Assembly (NCBI GenBank): GCA_963753955.1
Contig: CAVWEM010000008.1
Coordinates: 186,001-250,000 of the forward strand
DNA from: Methylumidiphilus sp963753955
Lineage (GTDB): Bacteria; Pseudomonadota; Gammaproteobacteria; Methylococcales; Methylococcaceae
Direction of reading: 5' to 3'
DNA: 64,000 bases
A program made the position numbers and the translations under genes. Positions 14,360 to 22,811 of the stretch are shown in pieces. The notes beneath the pieces were generated by a model. That model had not been told where the DNA came from and made no database searches. It saw only the letters and a program-made list of their open reading frames with translations. Positions within the stretch are counted from its first letter, which is position 1. The number at the start of each line of letters is the position of its first letter.

Positions 14360-15972
14360 ACTCCCCAACCCACTTGCCGGAGGGCAGCGCCAAAGAACAG
14401 GTACGGGCCTACCATCAACGCACGAAACATGCGTTTGGACGGTATGCGGCCAGTCCCGGTTATCTGGATTGGGACACCCAGCCCAACCCGTTTCGCCGTT
14501 TTGAGAGTGCGCCGGTGATTTCCTTGCCCTTGGTGGCAGACCGGCAAACAGTTTTATATGCCGATTTGTTTGATCCGGGAAAAACCGTCCCGGCGGTTTT
14601 GGATGCGGAAAGTATCGGCGTGTTGCTGGAACTGTCCTTCGGCCTTTCAGCCTGGAAGCAATACGGTGGCGACCGTTGGGCTTTGCGCTGCAATCCGTCC
14701 AGCGGCAACCTGCATCCCACCGAAGCCTACATCATCTCCGCCGACGTGGCAGGGTTGGAGAATGGCGTCCACCACTATGCCAGCCATGACCATGCCTTGG
14801 AGCGGCGCTGCCGGTTTGATCCGCCGTTCCGGGGCGTGTTGGTGGCTTTTAGCTCCATCCACTGGCGGGAAGCCTGGAAATACGGCGAACGTGCCTTTCG
14901 CTATTGCCAGCACGACATCGGCCATGCCTTGGCTGCCTTGCGCTATGCCGCCGCCGTGCTGGGCTGGCGGGTGCGGCTGTTGGACGATTGGGGCGACGAT
15001 GACCTCGCCGCTTTGTTGGGCTTGGATCGGGAACAGGACTTCGCCGGGGCCGAGCGGGAGGTGCCGGATTTGCTCTGCTTGGTCGGCACCGGGCCAGACA
15101 GTGTGGAGGAACCGGCGATTGATGCGCTAGTGGCGGCGGCACGGCAAGGCTTATGGCTGGGCCAAGCCAACGCCTTAAGCCGCCGCCATGAATTCGACTG
15201 GCCGGTGATCGAGGAAGTCCATGCGGCGACGCGCAAACCGCGCACAGATAGGGGCGAATGCATTCGCCCTGGCAAACCCGCCATCATACCGACCCTTTGC
15301 GAACTCCCTGCGGCCACGCTGATCAAGCAACGCCGTAGCGCCCAGGCTTTCGACGGCGTGACCGCCATCCCGGCCAAGATCCTGTTCCGCCTCCTCGACG
15401 CCACTCTGCCCCGGCCCGACATGCCGCCTTTCGACGCCTGGAATTGGCCGCCGCGTGTCCATCTCGTGTTGTTCGTCCATCGCGTCCAAGGCTTGCCGCC
15501 GGGAGTCTATGTCTTCTGCCGTGGCGAAGCGGTGGAATCCGCGCTGCGGGCGGCGATGAAAGCGGAATTTGGTTGGGAATCCGCCGTCGGCTGCCCCGGA
15601 CATTTGCGCCTGTTCCATCTGGTACGGGCCGATGCGCGGCAAGCGGCGAAAACGCTCTCCTGCCAGCAAGACATTGCCGGGGACAGTGCGTTTAGCCTAG
15701 GGATGCTGGCTGAATTCGACGCGGGGCTTGCGGAAGGCACATGGGTTTACCGGCGGCTGTTCTGGGAATGCGGCCTGATCGGCCAGGCGCTCTATCTGGA
15801 AGCCGAAGCCGCCGGGGTGCGCGGCACTGGTATCGGCTGCTTCTTCGACGACCCGGTGCATGATCTGCTTGGCCTGCAAGATTCGGCTTTGCAAAGCCTC
15901 TATCATTTCACCATCGGCGGGCCATTGGTGGATGACCGCTTGCAGAGTTTTCCGGGGTATGGGCATTTGTGA
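14356..15972 (+). CDS. SagB/nitroreductase-type flavin oxidoreductase, two tandem domains
   Basis: A 538-residue protein with two nitroreductase-like halves, roughly residues 60-260 and 305-530. The first contains the SagB-family stretch RWALRCNPSSGNLHPTEAYI and a helix of HDIGHALAALRYAAAVLGWR. The second begins IKQRRSAQAFDG, the FMN-binding start of nitroreductases, and has GLIGQALYLEAEAAGVRGTG. SagB/ThcOx proteins are FMN-dependent dehydrogenases of peptides or small molecules. Nothing here identifies a peptide substrate. Coupling to a NifZ-like gene inside a nif region suggests a nitrogenase-related redox role, which is unproven. It converges on nifA with a 27-bp gap. Confidence 0.8.
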   Translation: MNSPTHLPEGSAKEQVRAYHQRTKHAFGRYAASPGYLDWDTQPNPFRRFESAPVISLPLVADRQTVLYADLFDPGKTVPAVLDAESIGVLLELSFGLSAWKQYGGDRWALRCNPSSGNLHPTEAYIISADVAGLENGVHHYASHDHALERRCRFDPPFRGVLVAFSSIHWREAWKYGERAFRYCQHDIGHALAALRYAAAVLGWRVRLLDDWGDDDLAALLGLDREQDFAGAEREVPDLLCLVGTGPDSVEEPAIDALVAAARQGLWLGQANALSRRHEFDWPVIEEVHAATRKPRTDRGECIRPGKPAIIPTLCELPAATLIKQRRSAQAFDGVTAIPAKILFRLLDATLPRPDMPPFDAWNWPPRVHLVLFVHRVQGLPPGVYVFCRGEAVESALRAAMKAEFGWESAVGCPGHLRLFHLVRADARQAAKTLSCQQDIAGDSAFSLGMLAEFDAGLAEGTWVYRRLFWECGLIGQALYLEAEAAGVRGTGIGCFFDDPVHDLLGLQDSALQSLYHFTIGGPLVDDRLQSFPGYGHL

Positions 15973-15999
15973 AACGGGTTGGGACGGCTTGAGAGGGGG

Positions 16000-17532
16000 T
16001 TAAATGTGCTTCATCTTGATGTTCAAGATCCGAACCCGGTAGGCAATCTGCCGGGGCGTCATATTGAGCAGGCGGGCGGCTTTGGCTTGCACCCAGCCGG
16101 CCTGCTCCAAGGCGGCGATGACTTGTTCGCGCTCGTCTAGCCCCTCGGTGTTGAATTCGGGCTTGGCGGCGGGGGCGCTTAGGGACAATTCATCTTCCAG
16201 GCCGGTGAGGGCGATGACCTCGCGGTCGATGATGCCTTCTTGGCTCATGATGGCGGCCCGCTCCAGCGTGTTTTCCAACTCGCGCACGTTGCCGGGCCAA
16301 TCATGGCGCATCAGCAGGCGGATTGCGCTCTCCTTGATTTCCAGCGGGCGTCCGCCTTGCTTCTTGGAGATGCGGCCCAGCAGGAATTGGGCGAGTTCCG
16401 GGATGTCTTCCAGGCGGTCGCGCAATGGCGGCATATTGATGGGCATCACATTGAGGCGGTAGTACAGGTCCTCGCGGAAGCGGCCTTCCTCCACTTCCTC
16501 CTCCAGGTTGCGGTTGGTGGCGGCGATGATGCGCACGTTCACCTTCAGCGTCTGGATGCCGCCGACCCGCTCGAACTCGCCTTCTTGCAGGACGCGCAGC
16601 AGCTTGGCCTGGAACGAGAGGGAGATTTCGCCGATTTCGTCGAGGAAGATCGTGCCTTGGTTGGCCAGTTCAAAGCGCCCTTTGCGCTGGTTCAACGCGC
16701 CAGAGAACGCGCCCTTTTCGTGGCCGAACAATTCCGATTCCAGCAGATTGTCGGGTAACGCGGCGCAGTTGAGCTTGATGAAGGGTCCGCCGGCGCAGGC
16801 GGAGTGGTAATGGATGGCGTTGGCGATGACTTCCTTGCCGGTGCCGGACTCGCCCCGGATCAGCACCGTGGTGTTCCACTTCGCCACTTGGTAAACCAGC
16901 TCAAACACCCGCAGCATGACCTTGGTGTGGCCGATGATATTCTCGAAACCGTAGTTCTTGCGCAGGCTTTGTTTGAGCCGGTCGCGCTCCTCGGTCAGAT
17001 CGCGCTGTTTTTGTTCCATGTCGCGCAACATCTCGACGCTTTGGGCAATCAGATTGGCCACCATCTCCATAAAACGGGCGCGTTCGCCAAGCAGGCTGCC
17101 GTCCAGCGGTTGCGCCGCCAACACGCCCACCAGATCGTCGCTGCCGACGCGGATCGGCGCGCCGATGAAGGGCAGGGCGGGATCATACAGGCCCAGTTTG
17201 CCAAGGAAACGCGGTTCGTCGGCGATGCGTTCGACGACGATGGTGTAGCCTTCGTCCAGGATCGCGCCCATCAGACCTTCGCCCGGTTCGTAGCGGACCG
17301 GGTGGCGGTCGAGATTGCCGCCGCCATGCTGGACCGAGCAGACCACCAGGGCGTCACTCTGCTGTTCGCGCAAGGCCAACATGCCAGAACGCATGCCTGC
17401 CTGTTCATGCAGCACTTCCAGCACCCCCTGGAGCTTGTCCCTCAGCGGCAAGGGGCTGTTGAGCATCCTGCTGACGTGGTACAGGGCTTCCAGTTCTTGC
17501 TCGATGAGTTGGTTGCGTTCAGCCATGGGCAT
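16000..17532 (-). CDS. nifA: nif-specific sigma-54 activator NifA
   Basis: NifA activates nif promoters with RNA polymerase sigma-54. The 510-residue protein has a GAF domain (about 25-165), a linker helix, the AAA+ domain with Walker A GESGTGKE at 227-234, the sigma-54 loop written GAFSGA at 274-279 (usually GAFTGA), Walker B FLDEIGE, and a Fis-type helix-turn-helix at the end (AAKAARLLNMTPRQIAYRV). The AAA-to-HTH linker has no cysteine motif, so it is the gammaproteobacterial, NifL-controlled kind. The start is ATG 17532 (or 17526) inside the end of nifL, giving a 14-base overlap. Confidence 0.95.
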   Translation of the reverse strand: MPMAERNQLIEQELEALYHVSRMLNSPLPLRDKLQGVLEVLHEQAGMRSGMLALREQQSDALVVCSVQHGGGNLDRHPVRYEPGEGLMGAILDEGYTIVVERIADEPRFLGKLGLYDPALPFIGAPIRVGSDDLVGVLAAQPLDGSLLGERARFMEMVANLIAQSVEMLRDMEQKQRDLTEERDRLKQSLRKNYGFENIIGHTKVMLRVFELVYQVAKWNTTVLIRGESGTGKEVIANAIHYHSACAGGPFIKLNCAALPDNLLESELFGHEKGAFSGALNQRKGRFELANQGTIFLDEIGEISLSFQAKLLRVLQEGEFERVGGIQTLKVNVRIIAATNRNLEEEVEEGRFREDLYYRLNVMPINMPPLRDRLEDIPELAQFLLGRISKKQGGRPLEIKESAIRLLMRHDWPGNVRELENTLERAAIMSQEGIIDREVIALTGLEDELSLSAPAAKPEFNTEGLDEREQVIAALEQAGWVQAKAARLLNMTPRQIAYRVRILNIKMKHI

Positions 17533-19127
17533 GGTTGTTTTGTTTAAGGTCTTGGCGCGCTTGGGTTTGCAATTGGATATGCACCCGGCAGCCTTCCCCA
17601 TAGGCCTGGTCGAAGCGGATCAAGCCTTGGTGCTGGTTGATGACATCTTGGGCCATGGTCAGGCCCATGCCGGAATGCCGTTGCCCACCGATGTTCTTGG
17701 TGGAAAAGAAAGGCTCGAATACTTTGACACACAGGTTTTCCGCAATGCCGGGGCCGCTGTCCTCAATGCAGACATGGACAACTTCCTCGTCCGGCCAGGT
17801 GGAGATGCGCAACTCACGCCGCTTCACGCCGCTCTGGTTCATGGCGTCGATGGCGTTCTCCAGGATTTGCTTGAACATGGCCCGCAGCCGGTTTTCCAGC
17901 CCCATGACCGTGGGCAGCACCGGCGTGGGTTTCCAGTCGATCACCACGCCTGCCGCCAACAGGCGCTGGGTGAGCAAGACCAGGCTTTCGTGCAGGAGTT
18001 GGTTGATGTTGACCGGGACCATGGCACCCTCTTGCGCTTCCGGGACGCAACGTTTCAGGCGGGCCAGCGATTCCTCCCCGGCGGTCAGTATCTGTTCCAG
18101 AATGTCCAACAAGGCGGCGTTTTGCTGTTCCTGTCCGCGCCGCTGCAAGAGTGTCTTGGCGGCGTTCAGCAGATTGATCGGCCCTTGGATGTGGTGCATC
18201 GCACCCAACAAGGTTTCCCGCAGGCTTTGGATCTTCTCCTCTTCCGCCATCAGCGCCTTGAGGGCGTTCAGGCGGATTTCCGCCTCGTTCTTCTTCTGCT
18301 GGGTGATGTCGTCCAGGGTCAGCAACAAATAGCTATGGGCTTTGCCATGGAAAAAGGCGTCCACGCTGCCATCCTCCCGGTTGAACCAAGTTCCTGAACA
18401 GGCAAACCAACGCGGCCCATGGCGACCGCCCCGGTCATAGCGGATCTCCCGGTTGCGAAACCCCAGGCCCTTGGCCCTGAGACGCTCCCACTCCTCGCCC
18501 ATTTCTTCCCGCAATGTATCCAGGAACATGCGGGAAGGTTCGCGCAGCCCTAAATCGCTGTCCAGTTTTTTATAGGCCTGGTTATCCAGCACAAGCCTGT
18601 CGGTTTCGTCCAGCAGGAGGGTCGGCCATGGGCATGGAGTCCACCACCGTTTCAATCAGCAATTTCTGGTCGATCACCTGCTGTTCCAACTGATAAATGT
18701 CGGTGATGTCACGATGCATGCCGATGTAATGGGTGGTTTCCCCTTTTAAATCCAAGATCGGGGCAACAATCAGTTCCGCTAAGTAGGGATGGCCGTCCTT
18801 GTGGCGGTTGAGCAGGCGTCCACGCCAAGGAATCTGTTCTTGCAGCCTGCCCCACAGCTCATCGTAGACTTTCCTCGGTGTCTTTCTATCGGAAAGCATC
18901 GACTCGTTGTGGCCTAGGCTTTCTTTGGCCGCATAGCCGGTGATCTCGGTGAAAGCCTTGTTGACATAGACGATATTGGCCTTTTCGTCGGTGATGGAAA
19001 TGGCGATGGGCGCCTGGCGCACCGTTTCGCTAAACAATTCGGGTGGCAAGCCTTGGCGAGGTGGCTTGCTGTCATCGCCTGGGGATATTGGTTGTCCATC
19101 GGAACGGGCGCTGGAGTTTGTCGTCAT
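17519..19127 (-). CDS. nifL: NifL redox/nitrogen sensor (one frameshift)
   Basis: NifL binds NifA and inhibits it under oxygen or fixed nitrogen. The first frame (19127 to 18582) carries a PAS domain (ITDEKANIVYVNKAFTEITG, HYIGMHRDIT) that binds FAD in relatives. The second (from about 18620 to 17519) carries PAS2 (LLLDETDRLVLDNQAYKKL), the histidine region (AMHHIQGPINLL) and a GHKL ATPase end (NAIDAM, EDSGPGI, GMGL). Joining VVDSMPMA to LLLDETDRL needs removal of one base near GGG 18619-18621. Both halves are conserved, so either the base is a sequence error or the gene is freshly broken. It overlaps nifA. Confidence 0.9.
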
Positions 19128-19170
19128 TCTTCTCGCCTCTTATTGGTTTGACCTTGGGTGAACAGTATGA

Positions 19171-19186
19171 AGCAAAGATGATGCCT
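19171..19186 (-). promoter_or_regulatory. sigma-54 promoter of nifLA
   Basis: The minus strand reads AGGCATCATCTTTGCT: GG-N10-GC with a good TTGCT -12 box and a slightly weaker -24. It lies 44 bp before the nifL ATG and about 78 bp from the NifA-type site. Confidence 0.65.
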
Positions 19187-19263
19187 TGTATCTATGGATG
19201 TCGGGAGGACGCGCTTGGCTTGGGCGATGGGCGGCAAAACCGATCTGGGCCTAGGCAATAGTT

Positions 19264-19279
19264 TGTCGCAAATGCGACA
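19264..19279. promoter_or_regulatory. NifA-type palindromic site upstream of nifLA
   Basis: TGTCGCAAATGCGACA is a perfect 7-bp palindrome with a two-base centre. On the minus strand it fits TGT-N4-T-N5-ACA. With the sigma-54 element at 19171-19186 it suggests autoactivation of nifLA. A CRP/FNR-family dimer (for example CooA type, TGTC..GACA) could also use such a palindrome, so the regulator is not certain. Confidence 0.6.
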
Positions 19280-19331
19280 TTGGTGGGAAGTGCCGATTGC
19301 CAACGAGCCGTTTTGGTGCGCATATCCTGGC

Positions 19332-21638
19332 TTATTCGACGGGAATGGCGGTCAGTGCCGTGGCGGCGGATTGGCCTTGGTCATCGACGACGCGGACGGC
19401 AAACTGGCCCGGTTTTCCCGGCCAGAAAACGGTGTTGCCTTCGCCCACATAGGTGTCATCGACAAACCAGAACAGGCGATGGCGGCCCCCGTCGCTGATG
19501 CCGGAAAATTCGATGCGGCTATTGCCGCCGGCGCGGATCGGATAGCCCATGCCGGCCAGCGGCGAGACAATGGTGGGCGGATGCGCACCCGCATCGCCGC
19601 CTGCCAAATCCTCGCAAGGCTTTGCAAACGGCGGCGGCGTGGCGCGGCGCACACCGGCCAGCCGGAACAGTTCCAACACATCGCTATCCCAGAACTCCGC
19701 GATCTGCGGCTGGCCGCTTCCCTCCTCACCCCGGCACAATCTCAGGCCGTTGGCCGGGTTGATGAAAACCTGCCGATGCACCGCGCAGGTCTTGATCGGC
19801 GAGACGCCGGGGATGATCCATCCGGTCTTGCCATGGGGACACCAAGGCGAGCGCAGCGCCCCGGACAGCGGGCAGATTTCCACCGATTGCAAACCCGGCG
19901 GCGGCGCGGGTCTCGCCCGATCCACGGGCCGCTCCTGGCTGATCGCTTCGAGGATGCCGAACAGCAGCGGCCCGGCCAGATCCCGCCCGACCAATTGCCG
20001 GTTCGGCGCTCCGTCGAAATTGCCGACCCACACCCCGGCCAGTAAGTCCCCCATCAACCCCACGGCCCAGGCATCCTTCAGGCCCGACGAGGTGCCGGTT
20101 TTCCATGCGACAGGCAATTTCTGGCTAAACGGGCGCAGCCCGAAACTGCGTTGCGGCGGCGGATTCGCCTCCAACATCCGGCGAACCAGAAAAACCGCCT
20201 GCGGCGACAGCAGCGGTTTTGATGCATGGGTTTCCCCCCTTTGCAAAAGGGGGGCTAGGGAGGATTTCTCCCGCAACCCCCGATATTCCCCACCATTCGC
20301 CAGCAAACCATACAAGGTGATCAATTCCTCCATCGACACCTCAGCCCCGCCCATCGCCAAAGTCAAACCATAGAAAGTCTCCTCCTTGGGCAGCTTAAGC
20401 CCGGCGATTTGCAAAAATTGGTAAAGGGTAGGCTGGCGCAATTGCGCCGACAAGGCGACGGCAGGAATATTGCGGCTGCGCACCAAGGCCTCGGTGGCGG
20501 ACAACGGGCCGAAATAATCCCCCTCGAAATTCTCCGGCTGGTATTCGCCGACCCGCAGCGGCATGTCTTTCAGCAAAGTATCCGGCGTGATCAAACCCTG
20601 GTCTATCGCCAGCGCATAAATAAACGGCTTCAAGGTTGAACCGGGCGAACGCCGGGCTTTCAGGCCATTGACAAAACCCTGGATGCGGGCATCCAGATAA
20701 TCGGCCGAACCCACATAGCCCAAGACTTCCATAGTGGGGGCATGGACGACCATCACCGCCGCATTGGCAATGCCAAGCGGCTGATGTAGACGGACGAAAC
20801 TGTCCAACAATTCCTCAGTGAGTGCTTGCACAGTAGGGTCTAAAGTCGAAGCTAGGCTTTCCCCGCCGCGCTGGCACACACGCTCGGCAAAATGCGGCGC
20901 CCGCAAAGGCAAATCCTCCCGTGGCCTAAACCCTAGCCGATCAAATCCAGGATCGTCGCCATAAACGACATGCCAAGCGTGTTGTAAAGCCTGTTTGCCG
21001 GTCGGATTGAGTGGCGTCCGCTGCCTGGGATTTTGCGGAATCAACACCAAAGCCCGTGCCTCGTCGGCGGAAAGCCCGGCCAGCGGCTTATGGAAATAAA
21101 TCCAAGCCGCCGCCCCCGCCCCTTCGATATTCGCGCCATAGGGGGCGATATTCAAATAGGCTTCCAACAATTCATTCTTGGAGAAATGCCGCTCCAGCCA
21201 AAAGGCATAGCCGATCTGGCGGAGTTTTCCGGGTAGGGTATGGGTTTTCAGCCGAAAGCGCTGGCGGGCCAGTTGCATAGTCAGCGTGGACGCGCCTATC
21301 CAGCGATCCCGCGCCACGAAACTGCTCCACGCCGCCCGCGCCAACGCGAGCGGATTGACACCTGGGTGGACATGAAACCAATGATCCTCATAATCCAGCG
21401 TCGCTTGCGTCAATGCCACAGGCATGGCATCCAGCGGAACCCACAGCCGGTATTTCCCGTCACTGGTCAAACTCAGGCGCAACAGCTTGCCGTCGCGGTC
21501 AGTGACGGCGCAGGAGGCATTTGAACGGTTGATTAATAGCGGAGGGGGGATCAAGCCTAATGCGGCCCAGGCTAGCGTTATAACCAAAACACCTGCTGCG
21601 GCATAGCGAACGGGCTTTGTAATTTGGCGATGCTCCAT
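19332..21638 (-). CDS. pbpC: penicillin-binding protein 1C PbpC
   Basis: A bifunctional peptidoglycan synthase: N-terminal membrane anchor (AAGVLVITLAWAALGL), GT51 glycosyltransferase (DYEDHWFHVHPG, the E-D-x-x-F/W type; ASTLTMQLAR), transpeptidase with SxxK in SPGSTLKPF and KTGTS in AWKTGTSSGLKDAW, and the C-terminal BiPBP_C beta domain. About 768 residues, the normal length. An interspersed repeat lies in frame within the transpeptidase (20234-20265, giving SLAPLLQRGE). Bacterial pbpC usually adjoins an alpha-2-macroglobulin gene; here that partner is 4.7 kb away, behind an inserted block. Confidence 0.93.
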   Translation of the reverse strand: MEHRQITKPVRYAAAGVLVITLAWAALGLIPPPLLINRSNASCAVTDRDGKLLRLSLTSDGKYRLWVPLDAMPVALTQATLDYEDHWFHVHPGVNPLALARAAWSSFVARDRWIGASTLTMQLARQRFRLKTHTLPGKLRQIGYAFWLERHFSKNELLEAYLNIAPYGANIEGAGAAAWIYFHKPLAGLSADEARALVLIPQNPRQRTPLNPTGKQALQHAWHVVYGDDPGFDRLGFRPREDLPLRAPHFAERVCQRGGESLASTLDPTVQALTEELLDSFVRLHQPLGIANAAVMVVHAPTMEVLGYVGSADYLDARIQGFVNGLKARRSPGSTLKPFIYALAIDQGLITPDTLLKDMPLRVGEYQPENFEGDYFGPLSATEALVRSRNIPAVALSAQLRQPTLYQFLQIAGLKLPKEETFYGLTLAMGGAEVSMEELITLYGLLANGGEYRGLREKSSLAPLLQRGETHASKPLLSPQAVFLVRRMLEANPPPQRSFGLRPFSQKLPVAWKTGTSSGLKDAWAVGLMGDLLAGVWVGNFDGAPNRQLVGRDLAGPLLFGILEAISQERPVDRARPAPPPGLQSVEICPLSGALRSPWCPHGKTGWIIPGVSPIKTCAVHRQVFINPANGLRLCRGEEGSGQPQIAEFWDSDVLELFRLAGVRRATPPPFAKPCEDLAGGDAGAHPPTIVSPLAGMGYPIRAGGNSRIEFSGISDGGRHRLFWFVDDTYVGEGNTVFWPGKPGQFAVRVVDDQGQSAATALTAIPVE
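20234..20265. repeat. palindromic repeat in frame inside pbpC
   Basis: CCCCCC-TTTGCAAAA-GGGGGG followed by CTAGGGAGGATTT. The same element occurs in the glutamate dehydrogenase gene at 37606-37640. It adds about ten codons to pbpC without breaking the frame. Confidence 0.75.
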
Positions 21639-21709
21639 TGCGGCCATTCACTCCATAACCTCTGTTGGAATTTTTGACAACAGCTAGTTTTGTTGTTACG
21701 CTCTCGAAC

Positions 21710-21790
21710 ATGAAAGCGGAACCGATGCTCAAGGAACGCCTTGTTCTAGACGAAAACAGCTTTGCCGATTGGAGAAAACTTCATGAATGA
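21710..21790 (+). pseudogene. remnant of a toxin gene before an HTH antitoxin
   Basis: A 26-codon frame, MKAEPMLKERLVLDEN..., ending 8 bases inside the next gene. Its first residues resemble the start of small DUF6516-type toxins, which are normally about 100 residues and sit directly before this kind of HTH antitoxin. The body appears deleted. It could still serve as a leader peptide. Confidence 0.4.
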
Positions 21791-22127
21791 GATAACCATC
21801 GGTGTGGCTAACCGGGATTTGGTTTCGGCCCGATTTATCGAAGCGTTTGAAACCGGCAAGCCGCAAGCCGCGCATATCAATTTTGAGAGCGAGCAGCAGT
21901 TATGGAAGACTTTGACCTTGAAACGCTGGGAAATTCTTAAGGCATTGATCGGCACCGGGCCTCTGTCCATTCGCGAAGTGGCAAGGCGCGTGAACCGTGA
22001 TGTGAAGGCCGTGCATGGCGATGTAAAAGCCTTGTTGAACACCGGTTTTCTGGACAAAACCGAGGACGGCAAAATCGTTTTTCCCTATGACGCTGTGCAT
22101 GTGGATTTTGTGCTGAAGGCTGCGTAG
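21783..22127 (+). CDS. HTH antitoxin/transcriptional regulator
   Basis: A 114-residue protein starting at ATG 21783 (MNEITIGVANRD). The second half is a winged helix-turn-helix of the MarR/HVO_A0114 kind (KRWEILKALIGTGPLSIREV, RRVNRDVKAVHGDVKALLNT, GFLDKTEDGKIVFPYDAVHV). Such genes are partners of DUF6516 toxins. Here the upstream toxin frame is reduced to 26 codons, so the antitoxin is orphaned. Confidence 0.8.
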   Translation: MNEITIGVANRDLVSARFIEAFETGKPQAAHINFESEQQLWKTLTLKRWEILKALIGTGPLSIREVARRVNRDVKAVHGDVKALLNTGFLDKTEDGKIVFPYDAVHVDFVLKAA

Positions 22128-22132
22128 CCATG

Positions 22133-22215
22133 TAGGGTGGGCAAGCGTCTTTTTGCTTGCCCACCGATTATGCCGGTTCCGCGTGGGCAAACGATAGAGC
22201 TGTTTGCCCACCCTA
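22133..22215. repeat. 83-bp repeat with terminal inverted ends
   Basis: It begins TAGGGTGGGCAA and ends TTGCCCACCCTA, with internal GCTTGCCCACC and GTGGGCAAAC arms that can fold on themselves. It is typical of small interspersed palindromic elements. Confidence 0.7.
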
Positions 22216-22318
22216 CCAGGCTGGATATGAGCCGGGAAGCTGAGCTTCCAAAGCCGGGTTCCCAAGCTGGAGATTGAGAACCAGAAAATTGGCATCGCAG
22301 GAATTTATTATTTTGGTC

Positions 22319-22615
22319 TCAATATGTTATATTATAAAATGAGTTACACGCATCTCCTTTATATGATGGTAAAATTATAATATTTTGATTATTAACCTCA
22401 AAATATATTTCACACGAAGATCCGCCTTGGTTGGTTTGTGAGTATGTGTAAACTGTATTGCCATTGTTAGCCACAAACTTGTTTGTCGGGTATGACCTTA
22501 TCACAGATATATTTTGACCAGTTACATCCGACAACGATTTTTTAAGGCTTGCCGCACCACTGCAACCAATCATAAAAAATATTGATAATACTAACGCTAA
22601 AGTTAATTTTTTCAT
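22319..22615 (-). CDS. small predicted lipoprotein
   Basis: A 98-residue protein with a lipoprotein signal peptide: KK, then LTLALVLSIFFMIGC with the lipobox cysteine at residue 18. The mature part is polar and rich in N, S and Y, with two further cysteines that could form a disulfide (SCEIYF, DACNSF). The family is not recognised. The stretch is clearly more AT-rich than the surrounding genes, a sign of recent acquisition. Confidence 0.7.
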   Translation of the reverse strand: MKKLTLALVLSIFFMIGCSGAASLKKSLSDVTGQNISVIRSYPTNKFVANNGNTVYTYSQTNQGGSSCEIYFEVNNQNIIILPSYKGDACNSFYNITY

Positions 22616-22811
22616 TTTACTGCTCCTGTCTTATTCTGATTCTGGCTTGTTTTATTGGATGATTCTTAACCCTATGCGACGGTGTAACTTTTGCCAAATA
22701 TCCATGAGCCAAAGTATCGACACCGTAACATTTATCCAATGCCAATGGCGTAACCATCCATGAACATGTCGGGCAACAAAAAAGGCATTGCCCGACACGG
22801 TTGGATAGTTA

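Noticed and set aside
19264..19279. The palindrome as a CooA/CRP-type site
   Set aside because: The TGTC..GACA form fits a CRP-family dimer, but the position relative to a sigma-54 element and the likeness to three other nif-linked sites favour NifA. Kept only as an alternative.
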